Below, piece after piece: positions 34,348 to 40,691 of a DNA stretch of 40,691 nt. The translations under genes and the position numbers were made by a program. Origin of the DNA: an uncultured Algibacter sp. (GTDB lineage Bacteria; Bacteroidota; Bacteroidia; Flavobacteriales; Flavobacteriaceae); the NCBI GenBank assembly GCA_938003745.1, contig CALKXS010000136.1:1-40691 (forward strand), written 5' to 3'. Under the pieces are notes generated by a model. That model had not been told where the DNA came from, did not search any database, and worked only from the letters and a program-made list of their open reading frames with translations. Numbering within the stretch: position 1 is the stretch's first letter; each line of letters begins with the position of its first letter.

Positions 34348-35187
34348 TTACATTAAATTTAGTTGATATTTTACATAGCTACGCATTAACAATTCTATTT
34401 TTTTTGGATTTGAAACGCGTATTCTAGTCTCTTTAATTTGTAAAGCAGGCGTTTTTTTTAATTTTTTCAAAAGTTGACTGTAGTATCGATAAGCCATAAA
34501 AACACCAAATTTTGCTTCTATAGGCAATTTTTTAATGCCGCTTAAACCTTTAGAAAAATCGGCATCTATATCATCTATTATGTCTTGTTTTGACGCTTCG
34601 TTTAAATTGCTTAAATCTGTATTAGGAAAGTAACTCCTATTTAAATCATCATAATCTGCCTTTAAATCTCTTAAAAAATTAACTTTTTGAAAAGCAGAAC
34701 CTAGAGACATAGCGGTGTCTTTTAGTTCATCATATTTTTTTAAATTGCCTTTAACAAAGACTTTCAAGCACATGAGTCCAACTACATCTGCAGATCCATA
34801 TATGTAGGCTTTGTACTCTTCTGTGTTTAAGTATTGTGTTTTATGTAGGTCTAAACGCATACTATTCATAAATGCATTAACTTGATTTATGTCTAAATTG
34901 TATTTATGGTATGTATATTGAAAAGCATTTAAAATTGGGTTTAAACTAATTCTATTTTTAAGAGCTAAGCCTAAGTCTTTTTCAAATGTTTTAAAGAGTT
35001 CTTCTTTATTAAAATCGTGAAAAGAATCTACGATTTCATCGGCTAAACGAACAAAGCCGTAAATGTTATAAATATCTATACGAATAGATTTTGATAACAT
35101 CTTTGTTGCTAACGAAAAGGAAGTACTATAAGTATTAGTAACAAGTTTGCTACAATTATAAGAAACGGTATCAAATAGAGTTTTCAT
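34348..35187 (-). CDS. crtB: Phytoene synthase
   Basis: 279 residues. The two Asp-rich prenyl-substrate motifs are visible: RLADEIVDSF near residues 47-56 and NFLRDLKADYDDLNRSYFP near 169-187. The YIYGSADVVGLMCLKVF segment between them is typical. It condenses two GGPP to phytoene. The GGPP synthase gene is elsewhere. It starts 3 bp after crtI, indicating co-translation. Confidence 0.94.
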   Translation of the reverse strand: MKTLFDTVSYNCSKLVTNTYSTSFSLATKMLSKSIRIDIYNIYGFVRLADEIVDSFHDFNKEELFKTFEKDLGLALKNRISLNPILNAFQYTYHKYNLDINQVNAFMNSMRLDLHKTQYLNTEEYKAYIYGSADVVGLMCLKVFVKGNLKKYDELKDTAMSLGSAFQKVNFLRDLKADYDDLNRSYFPNTDLSNLNEASKQDIIDDIDADFSKGLSGIKKLPIEAKFGVFMAYRYYSQLLKKLKKTPALQIKETRIRVSNPKKIELLMRSYVKYQLNLM

Positions 35188-35190
35188 GTG

Positions 35191-36654
35191 TTAGCTATTT
35201 TGTTTTATTATTAATTCTGAAACTAATTTACCAGATATTAAAGATGGTGGTACACCAGGACCAGGAACTGTTAATTGTCCTGTAAAGAATAGATTATCTA
35301 CAATTTTGCTTTTAAGTTTTGGTCTTAAAAAAGCGGTTTGCATAAGTGTATTAGCCATACCATAGGCATTTCCTTTATATGAATTGTAGTCTTTTATAAA
35401 ATCATTGACACAAAAAGATTTTTTAAATAAAATATGGTCTTTAACTTTTTGAGAGGTTAATTCCTCAAAACGCTTAATTATTTTTGTGAAATAAAAGTGT
35501 CTAATTTCTGGTGTATCCTTTAGTCCTGGAGCAAGTGGAATCAAAAAAATTCCTGCCTCCTTATTTTTTGGAGCAGTACTGTCATCAGTTTTACTTGGGA
35601 AACTAGCATAAAATAATGGATTTTCTGGCCAATGAGGTACATCATAAATAGCTTCTGCATGGTCATCAAAGTCAACATCAAAAAATAAGGTGTGATGATT
35701 TACGTTTTTAATTTTTTTATCAAAACCAACATAAAATAGAAGTGAAGATGGGGCGAAAGTTTTTTTATCCCAATAACTTTCAGAATATTGTCTTAGTGGT
35801 TTTTCTAGGAGTGTTTCTGTATGGTGGTAATCAGCTCCACTTAAAATAACATTAGCAAGATGTGTTTCTCCTTTGGTAATTACACCAACTGCTTTTTTAT
35901 CTTTCGTAATTATTTTGGATACTGGAGTATTCGTTTTTATTTTTACTCCTAGGTCTTTAGCTAAAGATTCCATAGATAGAATTACTTGATACATACCTTT
36001 TTGGGGATGGAATGTACCAAGTCCAAAATCTGCATAATTCATAAAACTATAAAAAGATGGTGTATCACTAGGTTTAGCACCTAAAAATAATACAGGAAAT
36101 TCTAGTACTTTTATTAATCGGTCATTTTTAAATGTTTTTCTAACGTCTCTTTTAATGGTGCTGAAAAATTGATTTAATTTTTTTGCAGTTTTGATACTAA
36201 TTAATTCTAAAGGAGAAATGCCAGGGTTATAAACTAAGTCCTTAATAGCTATATTATAATTGTCCTGAGCTTTGTCTATAAACTTTTGTAATTTTACAGA
36301 GCTTCCTTTTTCTTCTTTTTCAAAAGCTAATAAGATTTTTTCTAGAGTATCTTTAATAGTTATATAATCATCTTTTCCAAAATAAACACTATAGGCTGGA
36401 TTTAGTTTTTCTAAAACATAATAATCTGAAGGTTTTTTATTAAAATCTGAAAAGAAACGTTCAAAAACATCAGGCATCCAATACCATGTAGGGCCTATAT
36501 CAAATGTAAAACCATCCCGTTTTAATTGGCGAGCACGACCACCAATGGTTGCGTTTTTTTCAAATATAGTGACATCGTATCCTTGTTTTGCTAAGTAACA
36601 GGCTGCAGATAAAGATGAAAAACCCGAACCTAATATTATAATTGATTTCTTCAT
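35191..36654 (-). CDS. crtI: Phytoene desaturase (CrtI)
   Basis: 487 residues from ATG 36654 (MKKSIIILGSGFSSLSAACY); a TTG four codons upstream is less likely. The N-terminal dinucleotide-binding motif GSGFSSLSAACYLAKQGYDV is followed by FEKNATIGGRARQL and FDIGPTWYWMPDVFE. The C-terminal FAD motif is NLFFTGQLTVPGPGVPPSLIS. It desaturates phytoene to lycopene. Second gene of the operon, 43 bp after the regulator. Confidence 0.95.
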   Translation of the reverse strand: MKKSIIILGSGFSSLSAACYLAKQGYDVTIFEKNATIGGRARQLKRDGFTFDIGPTWYWMPDVFERFFSDFNKKPSDYYVLEKLNPAYSVYFGKDDYITIKDTLEKILLAFEKEEKGSSVKLQKFIDKAQDNYNIAIKDLVYNPGISPLELISIKTAKKLNQFFSTIKRDVRKTFKNDRLIKVLEFPVLFLGAKPSDTPSFYSFMNYADFGLGTFHPQKGMYQVILSMESLAKDLGVKIKTNTPVSKIITKDKKAVGVITKGETHLANVILSGADYHHTETLLEKPLRQYSESYWDKKTFAPSSLLFYVGFDKKIKNVNHHTLFFDVDFDDHAEAIYDVPHWPENPLFYASFPSKTDDSTAPKNKEAGIFLIPLAPGLKDTPEIRHFYFTKIIKRFEELTSQKVKDHILFKKSFCVNDFIKDYNSYKGNAYGMANTLMQTAFLRPKLKSKIVDNLFFTGQLTVPGPGVPPSLISGKLVSELIIKQNS

Positions 36655-36697
36655 ATTGTCTAACAAATATAGTAAAAAGTTAGACGATAAAAACTAT

Positions 36698-37597
36698 CTA
36701 AAGTTCTTCTACCAGATTTTCAATAGAACTAAAGTTTTTTACTTTAATGGGAAGGTTTGAAGTGTTAATGTTTTCTAGTTTTGGACCAAGTAAGAATAAA
36801 TCTGTTTTTTCTTTTTTTAATAATAAATTACTAAATTTCTCTATATAATTTAATATATCATTGGATTTTGGAAAAACAGTGAAATACGACAAAAATGTTA
36901 TTTCATCAAAATAATCTAACAAATCAGTTAAACTTTCCATGGGAACGCTTTCTCCTAAAAATATAGTATGATATCCTTTGCTTCGTAATTGGTAATTTAT
37001 AAATAGTAATCCTATATCATGTATTTCATTTTCAGGTAAAAATAAGACATAAGTTTTTGAAATAGGTTTTGGTTCTAAACTTTGAAGTTTTTCTATATTT
37101 AAAAGTATTTTTTGCTTTATATGTACAGATAAGAAATGTTCGTGTGCAGGCGTAATAGTATTGGTTTGCCAAAGTAAGCCTATTTCATTTAATAAAGGAA
37201 CAAATACGGTATAGAAAATTTCACTAAAGGTTTTATTTTCTATTAAATTATTATAAGTGCTGTATAAAAGAACTTGATCAAAATTGATCATAGCTATTTT
37301 CAAAGCATTTATTGAGTGATCTTCAATTTTAGACCTAGAAGCAATTTCTCTAACCCTTACAGGTATTTCATTATCATTTAAGTCTGCTATTTTAGATATT
37401 TTAATACCATTATTATTTAGGAATGATATATTTAATAGTTTTTGAAGACTAGAGGTGCTGTAATTTCTAATATTTGTGCCAGTTCTATTAGGACTAAGTA
37501 AATCGTAGCGTTTTTCCCAAATTCTTATAGTGTGCGCTTTTATTCCTGTAAGATTTTCTAAATCTTTAATACTAAAATTAACTTGAATGTTGCTCAT
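36698..37597 (-). CDS. MerR-family regulator with cobalamin-binding domain (CarH/LitR-like)
   Basis: 299 residues from ATG 37597 (a TTG eight codons upstream overlaps the -7 box and is unlikely). The N-terminal MerR winged helix reads FSIKDLENLTGIKAHTIRIW and then EKRYDLLSPNRTGTNIRNY. The middle four-helix domain has Trp143 followed after nine residues by Glu153-His154 (WQTNTITPAHEH), the Wx9EH motif that caps adenosylcobalamin in CarH. The C-terminal Rossmann domain keeps the axial His193 in ENEIHDIG. Known CarH proteins are light-released repressors of carotenoid genes. Here it heads the crt operon, so autoregulation by light is likely (inference). Confidence 0.88.
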   Translation of the reverse strand: MSNIQVNFSIKDLENLTGIKAHTIRIWEKRYDLLSPNRTGTNIRNYSTSSLQKLLNISFLNNNGIKISKIADLNDNEIPVRVREIASRSKIEDHSINALKIAMINFDQVLLYSTYNNLIENKTFSEIFYTVFVPLLNEIGLLWQTNTITPAHEHFLSVHIKQKILLNIEKLQSLEPKPISKTYVLFLPENEIHDIGLLFINYQLRSKGYHTIFLGESVPMESLTDLLDYFDEITFLSYFTVFPKSNDILNYIEKFSNLLLKKEKTDLFLLGPKLENINTSNLPIKVKNFSSIENLVEEL

Positions 37598-37618
37598 GAT
37601 TTTAATGAAATGATTAAA

Positions 37619-37626
37619 CAAATCTA
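37619..37626 (-). promoter_or_regulatory. -7 box of the crt operon
   Basis: Minus-strand TAGATTTG matches TAnnTTTG, 22 nt before the regulator's ATG. There is no TTG at the -33 distance, as expected for a weak or regulated promoter. Confidence 0.4.
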
Positions 37627-37670
37627 AGTAAAACTAAATAAATATAAAAAATAGGAAGGAAAAATTAAAG

Positions 37671-37756
37671 TGCGCACGAGAAGATTCGAACTTCCACATC
37701 CTAGAACGGATACTGACCCCTCAAGCCAGCGCGTCTACCAATTCCGCCACGTGCGC
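37671..37756 (-). tRNA. tRNA-Leu (anticodon GAG)
   Basis: On the minus strand the 86-nt gene folds fully: acceptor GCGCACG with CGTGCGC, D-arm with GGTAGAC, anticodon stem CTGGC/GTCAG around loop TTGAGGG (anticodon GAG), a long variable arm and GTTCGAATC in the T-loop. The long variable arm confirms a class II tRNA. CCA is not encoded. It lies just upstream of the regulator gene. Confidence 0.95.
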
Positions 37757-37780
37757 TTAATACTAAAGTAGTAAAAATAA

Positions 37781-37809
37781 AAAAAGCTAAGTGATTTACT
37801 TAGCTTTTT
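37781..37809 (-). terminator. Hairpin between tRNA-Lys and tRNA-Leu
   Basis: AAAAAGCTAAGT (37781-37792) and its exact complement (37798-37809) with a 5-nt loop. On the minus strand a T-rich tract follows, so it can terminate transcripts from tRNA-Lys before tRNA-Leu. Confidence 0.65.
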
Positions 37810-37814
37810 CTTAG

Positions 37815-37887
37815 TGACCGGGCTGGGGCTCGAACCCAGGACCCTCTCCTTAAAAGGGAGATGCTCTACCAACTGAGCTACCAGGTC
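37815..37887 (-). tRNA. tRNA-Lys (anticodon TTT), copy 1
   Basis: 73 nt on the minus strand: acceptor GACCTGG, D-loop AGTTGGTAGA, anticodon stem TCTCC/GGAGA with loop CTTTTAA (TTT), T-arm with GGTTCGAGCC. No encoded CCA. Identical to the copy at 37992-38064. Confidence 0.95.
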
Positions 37888-37932
37888 GTTTTAGTAATTA
37901 TTCAACTAAATGAACTGACTTATAAATTTAAA

Positions 37933-37962
37933 AACCCTAATAAGTATTAATTATTAGGGGTT
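37933..37962 (-). terminator. Hairpin between the two tRNA-Lys genes
   Basis: AACCCTAATAA pairs with TTATTAGGGGTT with one bulged G and is followed on the minus strand by TTTTTAAATTTA. Likely terminator or processing signal after the upstream tRNA-Lys. Confidence 0.55.
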
Positions 37963-37991
37963 AATCACTAAATTATTTGTCTAGCTTTTAG

Positions 37992-38064
37992 TGACCGGGC
38001 TGGGGCTCGAACCCAGGACCCTCTCCTTAAAAGGGAGATGCTCTACCAACTGAGCTACCAGGTC
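37992..38064 (-). tRNA. tRNA-Lys (anticodon TTT), copy 2
   Basis: Identical 73-nt sequence to copy 1 with all arms intact. It is the promoter-proximal member: a full TTG-N19-TATATTTG promoter lies about 37 nt upstream. Confidence 0.95.
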
Positions 38065-38100
38065 ATTTTTTTTAACAAACATACTTGTTGTTTGCGGGTG

Positions 38101-38130
38101 CAAATATATAATGTTTTATTAATTAAACAA
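38101..38130 (-). promoter_or_regulatory. Promoter of the tRNA cluster
   Basis: On the minus strand TTG (38128-38130), a 19-nt spacer and TATATTTG (38101-38108) form a perfect Bacteroidota promoter; the transcript would start about 30 nt before tRNA-Lys copy 2. Confidence 0.7.
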
Positions 38131-38205
38131 TAGTTTTTTTAAGTTTTTTTTGTTTTTTTGCACCTCTGAAACGTATGTTTTTCATAATCAATTTATAAGA
38201 TAAAA

Positions 38206-38727
38206 ATGATAATAGTATTAATTGGATATATGGCTTCTGGAAAGTCGTCAATAGGAACTAAATTAGCTAAAAAATTAGATTATAATTTTGTTGATTTGGA
38301 TGATTTAATAGAAGAAAAAGAAAATTTAACCGTGTCTGAAGTTTTTAAAACTAAAGGAGAGGTTTATTTTAGAAAACAAGAAGCGTTTTATTTAAAGGAG
38401 CAAATAGAAAATAATACCAATTTTATATTGTCTGTAGGTGGTGGGACACCTTGTTATGGAACAAATATGGAGTATATAATTAATGCTGAAAATGTAACCA
38501 GTATTTATTTAAAGGGATCTGTTTCTACATTATCTGAAAAATTAATAAAAAAGAAAAGTAAACGCCCATTAATTGCACATATAGAAACAGAGGAGGCTAT
38601 GGCAGAATTTGTTGGGAAACATCTATTTGAACGCATACATTTTTATAACAAAGCTCAAGTAAAGGTTATAGTTGATGAAAAAACAAAAGAAGAAATAGCT
38701 AACGAAATTGTTTTTACGTTATTCTAA
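38206..38727 (+). CDS. aroK: Shikimate kinase
   Basis: 173 residues. Walker A in LIGYMASGKSSIGTKLA, the shikimate-binding FVDLDDLIE and YFRKQEAF segments, the LSVGGGTPCY Walker-B-like motif and the lid (KKKSKRPLI) are present. It phosphorylates shikimate at O3 in aromatic amino-acid synthesis. Its 3' end overlaps the convergent phosphoribosyltransferase gene by 9 bp, so no terminator separates them. Confidence 0.96.
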   Translation: MIIVLIGYMASGKSSIGTKLAKKLDYNFVDLDDLIEEKENLTVSEVFKTKGEVYFRKQEAFYLKEQIENNTNFILSVGGGTPCYGTNMEYIINAENVTSIYLKGSVSTLSEKLIKKKSKRPLIAHIETEEAMAEFVGKHLFERIHFYNKAQVKVIVDEKTKEEIANEIVFTLF

Positions 38728-39216
38728 TATAGCCTCAAGAGTTTTTCCTTCTAAAACTACATTTATATGTTCGTGTAAAGAAGTAGATAATGAAATACCT
38801 TTAAAGTCAGCCTTAACAGGGTATTTTTTATGATTTCTATTTACAAGAACAGCAGTCTTGAATTGTTTTAAAGGTACATCTAAAAAATGCTTTACTCCAT
38901 ATATTAGGGTTGTTCCAGAGTTTAAAACATCATCTATTAAAACTATAGATTTATTTGTGTAGTCATCAGGAACCAAAGATGTTGTAATAGGTTTCCAAGG
39001 ACTTTTCTTGTTAATTGTAACTTTGCAAAGCAGAGGCTCGATACTAGAAATTTTCTTTAATGCAGTTTTTATTTTTTTTGCGAGTATGTAACCGTTGCTA
39101 TCAATACCTGCCAGAATAACTTCAGTTTCGTTTACGTTGCTTTCATATATTTGAAAAGCAATGCGCCTTATTTTGTTATTAATTTCTGTATGGTTAAGAA
39201 TAACATTATCAGTCAT
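38719..39216 (-). CDS. PyrR-like phosphoribosyltransferase
   Basis: 165 residues from ATG 39216 (MTDNVILNHTEINNKIRRIA); a TTG five codons upstream is less likely. The PRPP-binding loop SIVLIDDVLNSGTTL, with the paired Asp and the SGTT turn, identifies a type I phosphoribosyltransferase. The N-terminal ILAGIDSNGYILAKKI loop resembles PyrR/Hpt-type enzymes. PyrR-like proteins in this phylum are annotated as uracil or purine salvage enzymes; the base specificity cannot be read here. Confidence 0.85.
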   Translation of the reverse strand: MTDNVILNHTEINNKIRRIAFQIYESNVNETEVILAGIDSNGYILAKKIKTALKKISSIEPLLCKVTINKKSPWKPITTSLVPDDYTNKSIVLIDDVLNSGTTLIYGVKHFLDVPLKQFKTAVLVNRNHKKYPVKADFKGISLSTSLHEHINVVLEGKTLEAILE

Positions 39217-39318
39217 AAATATTGTTTTCAATTTGAATTAAAGTATAAAATTACTCATTTTAGTTGGTAATTTTATCTTTTTAATAAGGGCTTTAATCTT
39301 TTTCTAAATTAGTAATAT

Positions 39319-39702
39319 CTAGTTTTCGTTTATAGGTGGCTCGTCCGTGTAATCATCAATATCTCTTCTGTCTTTTTTTGTAGGCCTTCCTGTTCCTTTT
39401 TTTCTATAATAATCTTTAGAATACTTTAAAAGCTCTTGAGCTTCAAATTGCTCTTTAGGCGTTGTATCTATTCTGTAAAGATCTACTAGTTTTGCTCCAA
39501 CTCTATTTGGTGGTAGGTCATTTACTGTTAACCTATAGTTTATTTGATTTTTTCTTAATTGAATAAGATCTTGAGGATAAACATCTCTGCTCGGTTTAAC
39601 AATCTCATCATTAACTCTAACTTGGCCTTTTTTACATGCTGTTGTAGCAATTGTTCTTGTTTTATAATACCTAACACACCATAAGTACTTGTCTATTCGC
39701 AT
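39319..39702 (-). CDS. hslR: S4-domain RNA-binding protein (Hsp15/HslR family)
   Basis: 127 residues. The N-terminal S4 domain (MRIDKYLWCVRYYKTRTIAT, then KKGQVRVNDEIVKPSRDV) matches Hsp15, which binds stalled large ribosomal subunits carrying peptidyl-tRNA. The basic C-terminal tail (KKGTGRPTKKDRRDIDDY) fits the family. A TAnnTTTG box lies upstream. Confidence 0.9.
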   Translation of the reverse strand: MRIDKYLWCVRYYKTRTIATTACKKGQVRVNDEIVKPSRDVYPQDLIQLRKNQINYRLTVNDLPPNRVGAKLVDLYRIDTTPKEQFEAQELLKYSKDYYRKKGTGRPTKKDRRDIDDYTDEPPINEN

Positions 39703-39736
39703 ATAATAATTGTAAAACTACGTTAATGTTCTTGCG

Positions 39737-39744
39737 CAAAATTA
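39737..39744 (-). promoter_or_regulatory. -7 box of the S4-domain gene
   Basis: Minus-strand TAATTTTG fits TAnnTTTG; a TTG lies 23 nt upstream (39768-39770), slightly long spacing. It is 34 nt before ATG 39702. Confidence 0.4.
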
Positions 39745-39847
39745 TATTAAAATTGTATCTTGCCCGTCAAAAATAAGGAATAATTAAGTTATTTGTTAAG
39801 TTACAATTTCTTAATAAACATTGTTATTTTAAAAAAAATAAATAGTT

Positions 39848-40691
39848 ATGAAAATAGGAAAAGTTAGTATTTTGATGCTTTGTTTAGCAATTAGTCTTTT
39901 TTCTTGTAAAAAAGATGATGATAATGATACAGTTGAAACTATTCCTCAAAGAGATAGAGACGAGGTGCAGGTTGAAGATAAAACTGAAATTGTTGCTTAT
40001 TTAGAGTCTCATTATTATAATTCAACTGAGTTTGAAGCTGTAATTAATCCTAGCATGGTAGATGTTGTGATAACAAAGTTAGCAGATGGTGAAACTACCG
40101 CACCAGATGGACATACTTTATTAATGGAATCTCCTTTATTAAAACTTGAGCCCATTGTTTTTGCTAATACGAATTACGAATTTTATATTCTTAAATTAAA
40201 TATTGGAGGTGGTGATAAGTCTCCTACTTTTGCAGATGAAGTTAGAGTTAATCATGAAGGTTTTTTATTAGATGATGATAGTACTATTTTTGATAGTGCA
40301 GTAAATCCTGTTAATTTTGATTTAGCAACATTGATACCTGGTTGGAGAAAGGCTTTACCATTTTTTAAAGTAGCAGAATCTTTTGTTGATGGTTCAGATG
40401 GGATTATTGATTATATGAATAGAGGTGTCGGTATTATGTTCTTACCTTCTGGTTTAGCATATTTTAGTAGAGGCTCTGAAGGAATTGATGCATATACGCC
40501 AATCGCTTTTAAATTTGATTTAGTGCAGAGTTTTGAAAATGATCATGATAATGATGGAGTGCCTTCTTATTTAGAAGAATTAAACGGAGATGGTGAATTC
40601 ACAATATCTGATCCGGATGATGATACGGTTACCCATGATGATACAGATCTTGATAACATTGCTAATTACTTAGATTCTGATGACGATGGTG
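39848..40691 (+). CDS. FKBP-type peptidylprolyl isomerase lipoprotein (partial, runs off the right edge)
   Basis: 281 residues are visible from ATG 39848. The lipoprotein signal has the lipobox AISLFSC (Cys about 19), followed by a Lys/Asp-rich tether. An FKBP-like domain is seen in the segment with DEVRVNHEGFLLDDDSTIFD, then FDLATLIPGWRKALPFF and GIMFLPSGLAYF. After it comes an Asp-rich tail (DHDNDGVPSYLEELNGDGEF, DTDLDNIANYLDSDDDG) that looks like calcium-binding thrombospondin-type-3-like repeats. In Bacteroidota such lipoproteins resemble GldI and help fold surface or gliding proteins. The 3' end is outside the window. Confidence 0.85.
   Translation, partial: MKIGKVSILMLCLAISLFSCKKDDDNDTVETIPQRDRDEVQVEDKTEIVAYLESHYYNSTEFEAVINPSMVDVVITKLADGETTAPDGHTLLMESPLLKLEPIVFANTNYEFYILKLNIGGGDKSPTFADEVRVNHEGFLLDDDSTIFDSAVNPVNFDLATLIPGWRKALPFFKVAESFVDGSDGIIDYMNRGVGIMFLPSGLAYFSRGSEGIDAYTPIAFKFDLVQSFENDHDNDGVPSYLEELNGDGEFTISDPDDDTVTHDDTDLDNIANYLDSDDDG

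Noticed and set aside
36655-36666. Upstream TTG start for crtI (and similar TTG starts for the regulator, guaA and the phosphoribosyltransferase)
   Set aside because: In each case an ATG a few codons downstream gives the usual family N-terminus, and for guaA and the regulator the TTG lies in or next to the promoter box.

Overview
The window is AT-rich bacterial DNA that looks like a member of the Flavobacteriaceae (Bacteroidota), probably marine. The evidence is bacillithiol synthesis (BshC), a compact zeaxanthin-type carotenoid operon under a MerR/B12-type regulator, DUF2807 and LysM-PBP1 proteins, Bacteroidota-type promoters (TTG, about 19 nt, TAnnTTTG) and typical flavobacterial dispersed intergenic repeats. 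The species cannot be named from the sequence alone.

Layout. (1) 1-3830 is a gene graveyard: the 3' end of an ISXO2/IS1595-like transposase, a shredded sulfatase, a sugar isomerase-like gene with one nonsense codon, one intact DUF2807 gene, and a composite relic made of a secreted-protein N-terminus, an IS3 orfB tail and a second DUF2807 tail. (2) 4068-11716 holds core genes (bshC, guaA, a LysM-PBP1 lipid- or wall-associated protein, DUF922 and DUF3820 proteins) interrupted by a decayed PLP-dependent decarboxylase. (3) 11798-15531 is a minus-strand light/stress operon (SDR-DUF2867, TspO/MBR, DNA photolyase) with two strong dyads upstream and a small conserved gene. (4) 15690-20872 is an envelope-biogenesis operon of three SurA/PpiC-type proteins plus a MoxR ATPase, followed by a decayed acyltransferase. 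(5) 22266-31521 has two aconitase genes (AcnB type and mitochondrial type) separated by about 4.2 kb of accessory DNA. (6) 31687-33144 has YtxH and MazG. (7) 33191-37597 is the carotenoid operon (carH-like regulator, crtI, crtB, crtZ, lycopene cyclase). (8) 37671-39702 has tRNA-Leu, two identical tRNA-Lys genes, aroK, a PyrR-like phosphoribosyltransferase and an S4 RNA-binding protein. (9) An FKBP-type lipoprotein runs off the right end.

The most interesting locus is the accessory insert between the aconitases. It encodes a PD-(D/E)XK nuclease fused to a STAND-like P-loop NTPase, followed by a reading frame with three helicase-associated (HA) DNA-binding repeats. Reading the junction by hand, the second frame is open back into the end of the first and has no ATG or GTG start. 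The two are separated only by one extra base in a run of five A (27176-27180), so together they read as one protein of about 1147 residues, the size of antiphage STAND (Avs-like) sensors. An attC-like hairpin lies just beyond the 3' end. This is a candidate defence system, frameshifted or regulated by frameshifting.

The carotenoid and photolyase operons plausibly form one light-response programme: the regulator keeps the residues that bind adenosylcobalamin in CarH-type photoreceptors.
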